Assembly: GCF_900114915.1 (NCBI RefSeq)
Contig: NZ_FOUS01000003.1
Location: forward strand, 62,001-126,000
Source: Bradyrhizobium sp. Rc3b
GTDB taxonomy: Bacteria > Pseudomonadota > Alphaproteobacteria > Rhizobiales > Xanthobacteraceae
Reading direction: 5' to 3'
DNA: 64,000 nucleotides
The position numbers and the translations under genes are program-made. The notes under the pieces were generated by a model, which worked only from the letters and a program-made list of their open reading frames with translations, ran no database searches and was not told where the DNA came from. Positions 19,033 through 26,421 of the stretch are shown in pieces. Positions within the stretch are counted from its first letter, which is position 1; each line of letters begins with the position of its first letter.

Positions 19033-20013
19033 TCAATCAATTCGCAGTGCGATCGAGTTGATGACGTCCCGCCATTTTGGAATTTCCTGCGCCATGAACG
19101 TCCCCAGATAGGCGGGACTGCTCGACAGCGCCGGGATGATTCCCTGCGCATCGAGAATCGGTTTGATCGAGTTGTCGTTCATGGCGGCGACGAAAGCCGC
19201 ATTGAGCTTCGCGATGATCGGCTCAGGCACGCCCTTCGGTGCGACGACGCCGAAGAACACGCTGACATCGAAACCTTTCAGGCCCTGCTCGTCGAAGGTC
19301 GGCACATCAGGCAGAACCGGCGTCCGCTCGATCGTCGTCACGCCGAGCGCGCGAAGGAGTCCGGCCTTGATGTGAGGTGCGGAGACGAAGATGTCGGCAA
19401 AGCTCATCTGAACCTGGCCGCCGATGAGATCGTTGATCGCGGGTGCGCCGCCGCGGTAAGGCACATGCAGGATATCGGTGCCGGCGATGGCATTGAACAT
19501 GACGCCAGCGAGATGCGTCGATGCGCCGTTGCCGGACGAGGAAAAGCTCAATTTTCCCGGATTGGCTTTCGCATACGCGATCAACTCCTGCACATTCTGC
19601 GCCGGCACGGAGGGATGCACCGAGAGCACGTTCGGCATCTTGCCGATCATGATGACCGGATCGAAGCTCTTGATCGGATCGTAGCTGAGCTTGGTGTACA
19701 GGCTCACATTGATGGCGAGCGGGCCCGATGTCCCGAACAGGAGGGTGTAACCGTCAGCTGGCGAATTCGCGACGAAGTCGGCTCCGACATTGGCGCCGGC
19801 GCCAGCCCGGTTTTCGACAATGACGGGCTGGCCGAGCTTGGCCCGGACCCCCTCGGCGAGAGATCTCGCCAATGCATCCGTCGGCCCGCCGGCGGCAAAA
19901 GGCACCACGAATTTGATCGGTCGCTCGGGAAATTCCGCCCTCGCCATCGCAGGCATGGATAACGCAACGGCTGACACGAGAAGTAATTTGCGGCAAAGAC
20001 TGATCAATCCCAT
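19033..20013 (-). CDS. Second Bug/TctC-family periplasmic binding protein
   Basis: This 326-residue binding protein has a signal peptide (MGLISLCRKLLLVSAVALSM, cleavage near MARA) and the motifs EFPERPIKFVVPFAAGGPTD, VENRAGAGANVGADFVA and VPYRGGAPAINDLIGGQVQM. It is a distinct paralogue of the adjacent tctC product rather than a duplicate: the two share only the family pattern. The ATG follows GGGAGGGGAGAAGCCT. No extra permease genes accompany it, so it probably feeds the same TctAB pair with a second substrate. Confidence 0.92.
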   Translation of the reverse strand: MGLISLCRKLLLVSAVALSMPAMARAEFPERPIKFVVPFAAGGPTDALARSLAEGVRAKLGQPVIVENRAGAGANVGADFVANSPADGYTLLFGTSGPLAINVSLYTKLSYDPIKSFDPVIMIGKMPNVLSVHPSVPAQNVQELIAYAKANPGKLSFSSSGNGASTHLAGVMFNAIAGTDILHVPYRGGAPAINDLIGGQVQMSFADIFVSAPHIKAGLLRALGVTTIERTPVLPDVPTFDEQGLKGFDVSVFFGVVAPKGVPEPIIAKLNAAFVAAMNDNSIKPILDAQGIIPALSSSPAYLGTFMAQEIPKWRDVINSIALRID

Positions 20014-20147
20014 AGGCTTCTCCCCTCCCTCGAGGCAAGGCTGGCGCCATGCCGTTTCCAACTCCTCGCCGGTTGGGTGTGTGACCACGACATCATCGCG
20101 CCCCCACGTCCGACTGTTGTTCTTGGAAGATTGTCAGTTCGATCAGA

Positions 20148-20933
20148 TCACGCGTACGTCACCGTCACGCTGCCGAAAGGTCCGAAATCCGCGACGAACG
20201 TCTCACCGGCCTTCGGTCTCAACATTCCCGTCACGGTGCCGGTGCTGATCATCTGCCCCGCCTTCAGGCCGATGCCGGTCCGGGAGAGTTCGTTGGCGAG
20301 CCACGTCACCGGCACGATCGGATGGTCCAGCGCGATCGCCGCATTGCCCTTCCGCCTCAAGGTCCCATTGCAGGTCAGCACGACCTCCTGGCCGGCAATG
20401 TCGCGCTCCCGCCAGTTCTCGATCGGCGGACCGTATGCAATCGTCCCGCTGCCGGCTCCGTCCGCAAGGATAGCGGGCAAAGGAGGAAACGCGGCGTCGT
20501 GGACGAAACGACACTCGGCCAGTTCCACGCCCGGATGCAGCGAAACGACGGCCTGCTTGACTTCTTCGATGCTGTAAGGCGCTTCACGCGGCGGAAGATC
20601 GGCGCCGAGCAGCGCCTGGTACTCGACTTCGGGAATGGGACTGCACTGGCGTGCATACTCGACCGTGACGGGTGCTTGCTTGATGAGCGGCGCGTAGACC
20701 CGGCCATAGATCGGCGAATCCGTACGCAACTCGCGCTGCAGCCCTTCCTTCATCGCTGCGATCTTCCAGCCCGCGACGGTCCAGCCGAGCTCCTCCTCGA
20801 CCATGCGCGCGACGCGATAGGCGGTCGGCTTGTCCGGCGGCACGAGGCGCTGGTCGAGGCCGCTCTGCTGGCGTCCTTCGCGGCGCAGGGTCGCAAGCAG
20901 GCGAGCGAGTTCGCGCTGGGCCGACTGATCCAT
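20148..20933 (-). CDS. 2-keto-4-pentenoate hydratase-like protein (MhpD/FAH superfamily)
   Basis: This 261-residue enzyme resembles 2-oxopent-4-enoate hydratases and 4-oxalocrotonate decarboxylases of meta-cleavage pathways. Metal-binding acidic residues appear in CSPIPEVEYQALLGADLPP, and the C-terminal half has LRRKGNAAIALDHPIVPVTW, GLKAGQMISTGTVTGMLRP and FVADFGPFGSVTVTY. The start ATG lies 5 bases after the stop of the acyl-CoA dehydrogenase gene, so both are in one transcript. The exact substrate is not decided by the sequence. Confidence 0.82.
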   Translation of the reverse strand: MDQSAQRELARLLATLRREGRQQSGLDQRLVPPDKPTAYRVARMVEEELGWTVAGWKIAAMKEGLQRELRTDSPIYGRVYAPLIKQAPVTVEYARQCSPIPEVEYQALLGADLPPREAPYSIEEVKQAVVSLHPGVELAECRFVHDAAFPPLPAILADGAGSGTIAYGPPIENWRERDIAGQEVVLTCNGTLRRKGNAAIALDHPIVPVTWLANELSRTGIGLKAGQMISTGTVTGMLRPKAGETFVADFGPFGSVTVTYA

Positions 20934-20938
20934 CGCGA

Positions 20939-22690
20939 TTACCTCACCAGCAGCGCGGCCGCGCGCGACAACGGCACTGGCGCCTCATCCAGCAGCAGGT
21001 CGATGGCCTCGTCCTCCCAGCGCTGGCTCTCCAAGTTCAACGTGTTCGGCTCTTGCACCCGGTGCTCCAGCACGAAGCGCGCGAGCAGCAGGCGGCGGGC
21101 GTCGCCGCCGGATAGACCCAGGCGCAATCCCTCCTGAATGAACAGCGCGGCGGTGACAGCGTGATAGAGCTTGCCCGCCGCGGCCCGGCAGAAGCGCTCA
21201 TTCTCCTTGCGGGACGCGACCTCTTCCGCAAAGCGCAGCGCACCATTGACCGCGCCATCGAGCCGCGTGCGAAACTGTCCGGGAATGCCCTGTGTATCCG
21301 CGAGCCGGGTGAGGAGATCGTCGCGCAGGGCGGCGTGCGCGCCGATCTTTCCAACGGCGCGCTGCACGGCATCGAGCGCGTTGATGTTGCTGGTGCCCTC
21401 CCAGATCAGGCCGAGATGGGCATCGCGCACCAGCCGTGCGTTCGGCCAGTCCTCGACATAGCCGTTGCCGCCGCGCGCCTCCATCGCACCGGTCGCCACC
21501 GTGACGTTGTCGCGGCAGGCCCGGTATTTGACGATCGGCGTCAGCAGCCGCAGCACCTTCTCCGGTGCGGTTGCCGAATAGAGCAGCGCGGACAGCGCCT
21601 GCTCGGTCGGCACCATCAGTTTGACGAGCTGCCGGCGCATCAGGGGATGATCGACCACTGCGCGGCCGAAGGCATTGCGGTGACGGGAGGCCTGCAGCGC
21701 TTCGTTGAGGCAGCGGCGCATCATGCCGGCGGCGCGCGCCAGATGCGAGACACGGCTGGAATTCACCATCACCAGCATAAGCTTCAAGCCCTGATCGAGC
21801 TCACCGAGCTGATAGGCGACGGCTCCATCGAACACGATTTCGCCGCTGGCCAGGGTGCGGCTGCCGAGCTTGTCCTTGAGCCTCACGATGCGATAGGCGT
21901 TGCGGCTGCCGTCCGGCAGCGTCTTCGGCATCAGGAACAGGCCAAGGCCGCGCCCGCCGCCGACTGCGCCCTCCGGCCGTGCCAGCAACACGGCAAGCTC
22001 CGCATCGGCGTTGGAGCAGAACCATTTTTCACCATAGAGCCTCCAATGCGCGCCATCGCGCACGGCGGTCAGTTCGGCCGCACCGACATCGGAGCCGCCC
22101 GCCTTCTCGGTCATGAACTGCGCGCATTTGAACAGCGTGGCCGGATCCTGGCTCCACATGCGTTGCAGATAGCGCTTATGAAGCTCGTCGCTGCCGAAAC
22201 GTCGCACCAGCTCGGACGAGCTGTCGGTCAGATTCACCGGGCACAGCAGGCCGAACTCGGCTTGCGAAAACAGGTAGTGAAACACGTATTTTGCGATCGG
22301 CGGCATCACCGAGGGCCAGCCCAGCACGCCACCTCGATTGCACATCGCGTGCATACCGAATTGTCCGAATGCGATCCGCTCCATCTCCCGGTAAGCCGGG
22401 TGGTATTCGACCCACTCCTCATCGCGGCCATAGCCATCGCGCGGATGCAGCACCGGCTGATGGCGCTCGGCCTGATCGGACAGATCGTAGAGCTTACTTC
22501 CGGCAAGCGCGCCAAGCTCGGCGAGATGCGGCCCGAGATGCGCCAGCAGCGGCGCTTCCATGTACAGGGGAAGCAGATCCCGAATGCTCCGGTCGATCGC
22601 AAAGTAGTTCAGCCCACGGCAGGTGGGCGCTAACGCGATCGAGCGTCGGGACGACGCTTCGCGACGGGCCAAACCGGCATGAACGGTCAT
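20939..22690 (-). CDS. Acyl-CoA dehydrogenase family protein (AidB-like)
   Basis: This 583-residue flavoprotein is longer than the roughly 380-residue canonical acyl-CoA dehydrogenases and resembles the AidB-type branch. Visible motifs are FMTEKAGGSDVGAAELTAV (FAD/substrate loop), LKDKLGSRTLASGEIVFDGA, ATGAMEARGGNGYVEDWPNA and GLIWEGTSNINALDAVQRA. An extra C-terminal region of about 130 residues follows. The ATG at 22690 has GGAGAGGAAGCTC upstream. It heads the minus-strand unit with the hydratase and is divergent from a LysR gene that probably controls it. Whether it oxidises an acyl-CoA or acts like AidB is unknown. Confidence 0.88.
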   Translation of the reverse strand: MTVHAGLARREASSRRSIALAPTCRGLNYFAIDRSIRDLLPLYMEAPLLAHLGPHLAELGALAGSKLYDLSDQAERHQPVLHPRDGYGRDEEWVEYHPAYREMERIAFGQFGMHAMCNRGGVLGWPSVMPPIAKYVFHYLFSQAEFGLLCPVNLTDSSSELVRRFGSDELHKRYLQRMWSQDPATLFKCAQFMTEKAGGSDVGAAELTAVRDGAHWRLYGEKWFCSNADAELAVLLARPEGAVGGGRGLGLFLMPKTLPDGSRNAYRIVRLKDKLGSRTLASGEIVFDGAVAYQLGELDQGLKLMLVMVNSSRVSHLARAAGMMRRCLNEALQASRHRNAFGRAVVDHPLMRRQLVKLMVPTEQALSALLYSATAPEKVLRLLTPIVKYRACRDNVTVATGAMEARGGNGYVEDWPNARLVRDAHLGLIWEGTSNINALDAVQRAVGKIGAHAALRDDLLTRLADTQGIPGQFRTRLDGAVNGALRFAEEVASRKENERFCRAAAGKLYHAVTAALFIQEGLRLGLSGGDARRLLLARFVLEHRVQEPNTLNLESQRWEDEAIDLLLDEAPVPLSRAAALLVR

Positions 22691-22794
22691 GAGCTTCCTC
22701 TCCGGACGGACGTATCTTGGGCGGGGCGGACCCCGGGCCAGTGTTCGGGTATGACTTGACAGCGCTCCACGCAAACGACTTCTTGGGCGGGCGC

Positions 22795-22811
22795 CTTGAG
22801 CGAAACTCAAG
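22795..22811. promoter_or_regulatory. LysR-type palindrome upstream of the LysR gene
   Basis: CTTGAGCGAAACTCAAG is an interrupted palindrome (TTGAG, five bases, CTCAA) of LysR-box size. It lies in the divergent interval between the acyl-CoA dehydrogenase gene and the LysR gene, 28 bases before the latter's ATG. Confidence 0.55.
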
Positions 22812-22839
22812 GCCCGGTCATCCCGCGGGGCGCACCATC

Positions 22840-23769
22840 ATGGCTTCACGACGACTTCCTCCACTCCATGCCGTGCGGGCATTCGAAGCGGCCGCACGAC
22901 ACCTGTCGATCACGCGAGCCGCCGACGAGTTGAACGTGACGGTCGGCGCAGTCAGCAGGCACGTCCGCGCACTCGAGGTGCGCATGGGCACCGCGCTGTT
23001 CCTGCGGGGGTCGCGCGGCCTCGTCCTGACCTCGGCCGGCAAGGCGTTCGCCGATTCCACCCGCGAGGCCCTCGATCGCATTGCGGATGCCGCTGAAGGC
23101 CTGCACCTGCGGCAGTTCAGACGGCTATCCGTCGGCGTCTACGGATTCTTCCTGTCGCGTTTTCTCCTGCCGATATGGCCGGGGCTCAAGGCGGCACATC
23201 CCGAGTTGGAGATCGATCTGCACACCAGCGCCAACCCGGTTGATCTTCTTGCCAGCCGCTACGATGCCGTCATTGCCGTCTCGGACGGAGAGCCGAGAGC
23301 CGGCCTCGTCACCCGGCCTCTGCTGCCGATCGCCACCGTGCCGGTCTGCTCGCCAGCTCTGCTGAAGGATGGCGCGCTGGATTTCGCGTCCGTTCCGCTG
23401 CTGCACAACAGGCCGCGGCCCGACGACTGGCGCCGCTGGCTGGACCACGCGCAGCTCACCAAGGTGCCGATCCGCGGCGGAAGCAGCTTTGAAAATCTGG
23501 GGCTCGCGATCGAGGCCGCTGCGGCCGGGCTCGGCGCCGCCATCGCCATCGAGAGCCTGCTCGCTCCGGACCTTGCGCAACTCAATCTCGTCAGAGCGCA
23601 TCCCGTGGTCCGGCCGACGCGGCGCCACTTCGTGCTCGAATATGAGCAACGCATGGCGGACGATCCGGCGGTCGCGGCCTTTGCCACGTGGCTCTGCAAC
23701 GCCTGCAAGCAACAGGGCGCCAACAAGGCGGCGGCCAGGACATCCTCGCGAAAGCGTGCAAACGATTGA
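22840..23769 (+). CDS. LysR-family regulator (GcvA-like)
   Basis: This 309-residue regulator begins MASRRLPPLHAVRAFEAAAR with a helix-turn-helix at about 20-45 (LSITRAADELNVTVGAVSRH), followed by the linker helix and a periplasmic-binding-like effector domain (about 95-290). The opening is typical of the GcvA subgroup. It is divergent from the acyl-CoA dehydrogenase operon, and a palindrome of LysR-box type lies in the interval. A similar palindrome sits just after its own stop. The effector is unknown. Confidence 0.92.
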   Translation: MASRRLPPLHAVRAFEAAARHLSITRAADELNVTVGAVSRHVRALEVRMGTALFLRGSRGLVLTSAGKAFADSTREALDRIADAAEGLHLRQFRRLSVGVYGFFLSRFLLPIWPGLKAAHPELEIDLHTSANPVDLLASRYDAVIAVSDGEPRAGLVTRPLLPIATVPVCSPALLKDGALDFASVPLLHNRPRPDDWRRWLDHAQLTKVPIRGGSSFENLGLAIEAAAAGLGAAIAIESLLAPDLAQLNLVRAHPVVRPTRRHFVLEYEQRMADDPAVAAFATWLCNACKQQGANKAAARTSSRKRAND

Positions 23770-23770
23770 G

Positions 23771-23785
23771 TTGAGTTTCACTCAA
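23771..23785. promoter_or_regulatory. Second TTGAG-N5-CTCAA palindrome, after the LysR gene
   Basis: TTGAGTTTCACTCAA repeats the half-sites and spacing of the palindrome at 22795-22811. It starts one base after the LysR stop codon. It could be a second binding site or part of a weak hairpin. Confidence 0.4.
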
Positions 23786-23925
23786 GGGACACCGCGAAAA
23801 CCTCGTTTGCCAGCCTGAACCGGCTCTGACACAGACCCTCCCACAGCAATGATGGGGGAACGCCGGATGAGGCTGTATTCGGGATGCTCGTCGCGCGCGC
23901 TTGCTCCGATTGCCCGGGGCGCAAG

Positions 23926-24241
23926 GGACAGCGGCCGACCTTCACGCAGATCGGCGTTTATGAGCCGGTGCGTCACTATCTACAGGCCGTGGAGGCGACC
24001 GGTCGGACGACGCAAATCAAGTCGTCGCAAAATGCGCGCAACCCGGATCGAGAGCGCCTTCACGCATGGCGCCACGATCCGCGAGGACGGCCGCGTCGTC
24101 TGCGACATGTACCTCGCCGGAGGCAAGGCCCCCAAGGACTCCAAGGGAGAGTGGGATCTCTACAAGATCCTCCGCACGATTCCGGCCCAGGACGTGACCA
24201 TTCCGCTGGCCGAGAGCACTTGCCCGCTCGTGAAGCGCTAA
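23926..24241 (+). pseudogene. Remnant of a branched-chain amino-acid-type ABC binding protein, frameshifted
   Basis: The C-terminal part of a Leu/Ile/Val-type periplasmic binding protein can be read only by changing frame twice. One frame gives PTFTQIGVYEPVRHYLQAVE, a second gives SDDANQVVAK (about 24003-24032), and a third gives MRATRIESAFTHGATIREDG, VVCDMYLAGGKAPKDSKGEW and the end. Each change corresponds to one missing base. The N-terminal three quarters of the gene are absent. It lies directly upstream of the VOC gene and downstream of the LysR gene. I am confident it is non-functional. Confidence 0.75.
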
Positions 24242-24273
24242 TCCGATATCCGACTTCAACATCCGAGGACAGC

Positions 24274-24726
24274 ATGACGACACCCGAGAACGAGTGGCAG
24301 TACCCCTATGGCACCAAGCAGCGCTATCACCTGCAGCATGTGCATTTGTTCGCATCCAACGTCGATGCGACAATCGCCTTCTACAAGAAGTGGTTCGATG
24401 CCGAGGTGAAGTGGGATGGCGACGCTGCCGGTGCCCGCAACGTCTTCATCAAGGTCGGCATCGGCGCCCTGCATCTCTATGACCAGTTGCCACGCGGCGA
24501 GGGCAAGAATGCCGTCCATCATCTCGGCATGCAGGTCGTCGGCATCGACGAGCTTTACGAACGCATGACCGCTGCGGGCCTGCATATTCCCAATCCCATC
24601 CGCCGCCTGGGCGGAGGCGGCGGCTATTTCATGCTCGGCGCACCCGACGGGGTCGTCATCGAGATCTTCGAGCCGGGCAAGCTCCGCGAGACCGTGGTGC
24701 GTGACTACTATGGCTTCGGGGGATGA
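24274..24726 (+). CDS. VOC-family (glyoxalase/bleomycin-resistance fold) protein
   Basis: This 150-residue protein has the vicinal oxygen chelate pattern: LQHVHLFASNVDATIAFYKK (first metal His in HVHL), HHLGMQVVGIDELYERM (second His) and a C-terminal PDGVVIEIFEPGKLRE with the Glu ligand. Such enzymes include glyoxalases, dioxygenases and fosfomycin-type thiol transferases; the reaction here is unknown. The start ATG at 24274 lies 32 bases after the end of the ABC binding-protein remnant. It may be a relict of a larger catabolic operon. Confidence 0.85.
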   Translation: MTTPENEWQYPYGTKQRYHLQHVHLFASNVDATIAFYKKWFDAEVKWDGDAAGARNVFIKVGIGALHLYDQLPRGEGKNAVHHLGMQVVGIDELYERMTAAGLHIPNPIRRLGGGGGYFMLGAPDGVVIEIFEPGKLRETVVRDYYGFGG

Positions 24727-24786
24727 GGCCCCTGGACACCGCTCCTCCGCTCGATACCGTCGCCGACCATGCTGCGGAAACTCCAG

Positions 24787-24919
24787 CCACTGCCCTGACA
24801 TTTCGTGGACGTGACGGCTGACGGTCTTTTCGCCCACACCCGGCAGGTCGGCGACAACTTCAATTCCGTGCTCGCGCAGATGAGCAGCCGGCCCGGATCG
24901 GCGCGCACGCAGAAGCACG
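24787..24919 (-). pseudogene. Fragment of a GMC-family oxidoreductase gene
   Basis: Read on the minus strand this stretch encodes SGPAAHLREHGIEVVADLPG followed by VGE, a hallmark segment of glucose-methanol-choline oxidoreductases (the usual form is GIGPAAHL...DLPGVGENLQDH). The flanks do not continue the family and no full frame exists, so it is a worn remnant of about 45 codons. Confidence 0.6.
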
Positions 24920-24941
24920 CATGCCTTCCCACGAGGTCCTG

Positions 24942-25673
24942 CTAAATCACAAGGCAAATTCCCGAAAACAGCAGCAAGCCAAGGATGATACGTTTGAAGG
25001 CTGCTTCGTTGATTCGACCGAACAAGACGATACCTGCAGCCGTTCCCGCAGCTAAGGCGGGCAGAGAAATGCCAAAGTCGATCAAGACTTTGAACGAGAG
25101 GCTGTGGTGCGAAAGCATGAGAGCGAGGGCAAAAAGTTGCATGACCCCGATGTAGGGTTGAACCAGGCCGCGCTGCTGCGTTTTCGGAAGACCATGAATA
25201 TCGCACCAGATCGCAGGAAGTGCGCCAGGCATCGCTGTCAACCCGCCGACCAGGCCGCCGCCAAACCCCACCAGAGCGTTCCTGCTCTGGCTCTCCATCT
25301 GACGCAAGTAGGCAGCCGTCGGCCGCATCAGGGCGTATGCCGCGTAAAGCGACACGAGCGCTCCAAATCCCAATCTGAAAATACCTGTATCCACGTTCTG
25401 CAGGAGATAGATCGCAATTGGAACGCCTAATAGTCCACCAGCGATGAAAACCAGGCTGGTTCTCCATTGCATGCTCTTGCGGAGCGCATACAGATTGGCG
25501 GCTTGCACGGTGATGCTGCAGGCCATCATCAACGGCACAGCTTCGATAGGCGGAAACACGTGTAGCAGGATGGCGCCAGCGACCGCCGAGAACGCAAACC
25601 CGGAAAGGCCAGACACGAACGCGCCTGCAAACACCGCCCCGCTTAGCACAAGATAAACCGCTATGTCGGACAT
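24942..25673 (-). CDS. TauE/SafE family sulfite/sulfonate exporter-like permease
   Basis: This 243-residue membrane protein has seven or eight hydrophobic segments. The family repeats are visible: FAGAFVSGLSGFAFSAVAGA near the N-terminus and VGFGGGLVGGLTAMPGALPA in the second half. Such proteins export sulfite, sulfoacetate or related anions; the substrate is unknown. The ATG at 25673 was preferred over one 66 bases upstream because the protein then begins with the first helix. Its codon use looks less GC-biased than its neighbours, which would fit transfer into this decayed stretch. Confidence 0.85.
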   Translation of the reverse strand: MSDIAVYLVLSGAVFAGAFVSGLSGFAFSAVAGAILLHVFPPIEAVPLMMACSITVQAANLYALRKSMQWRTSLVFIAGGLLGVPIAIYLLQNVDTGIFRLGFGALVSLYAAYALMRPTAAYLRQMESQSRNALVGFGGGLVGGLTAMPGALPAIWCDIHGLPKTQQRGLVQPYIGVMQLFALALMLSHHSLSFKVLIDFGISLPALAAGTAAGIVLFGRINEAAFKRIILGLLLFSGICLVI

Positions 25674-26421
25674 GACACCGCTTCCTGAAGATGCTGGTCG
25701 TCGTGGATGGCGGGACAGCGTCGGGTCGTTCGAGCTCACTCAAACGACAAACAACCAATCCATCTAGTCGCCTTGGATCGCTGCCGTTGCCGGCTCGATC
25801 GGTCGAATACTCGGCGCCTGATGCAGCGTGCGTTCTCCGACGACGTGCAAAATGCCGAAGCCAACCAGGACAGCCATTGTCCACGCCTTGAGAGGTGGCG
25901 CTGCTCGCCGGGCGCGGGGGTTATCGGCAACTCCCCTGTCCAGATTACGCATTGTGCGCGTCCGAAAATTCAACGAAGCACAGTCCTTCGCAAGCAAATG
26001 CCGGTACTCTCCGATTACGCGTTTCGCTCCAAGGCGCCGCGATACGTGAAGGGAGACGAGAATATCTTTGAGGACGCTTCGCACCTTGCTGTCGAAAATA
26101 GATATTGAGGGAGCTAAATCGCGCGATTGATGACACATCGTCTGCTTCTCATATTCGAGCGTCATGCTTTAAACTCGAAATTGATTATCGCTGCTGGGCG
26201 AAATAGCACCGTACCCAGCGACGGCGGCAATGACATCCACATGGATATCACTGAGGCAATCCGCGAGCGATACGGCAGATGTCGTATTTCGTACCCGGCT
26301 GGAAGGGAAAGCCGAAAGACCTTTGTCGCCACAGGTAGTGGCGCGGTGGGCGTCCGCGCGGAGATACAACCTCAACCGTGGCCGGTTGATCGCCAATTTT
26401 GGTAGCAAGCTACGCGTGCTT
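25674..26421. other. Gene-poor interval, no supported gene
   Basis: This 748-base interval between the TauE/SafE gene and the kinase gene has short open frames on both strands. None has a recognisable domain, a convincing ribosome binding site or typical codon use. The sequence is less GC-rich than its surroundings. It may be the remains of genes lost next to the ABC and GMC remnants. Confidence 0.5.

Noticed and set aside
16556..19111. An 851-codon open frame on the plus strand
   Set aside because: It is the antisense shadow of tctA, tctB and tctC; composition is low-complexity (Asp, His, Arg, Gln) and no family is seen.
24256..25884. A 542-codon open frame on the minus strand
   Set aside because: It is out of frame with the TauE/SafE gene and antisense to the VOC gene. 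Only the short GMC-like segment within it is meaningful and is reported as a remnant.
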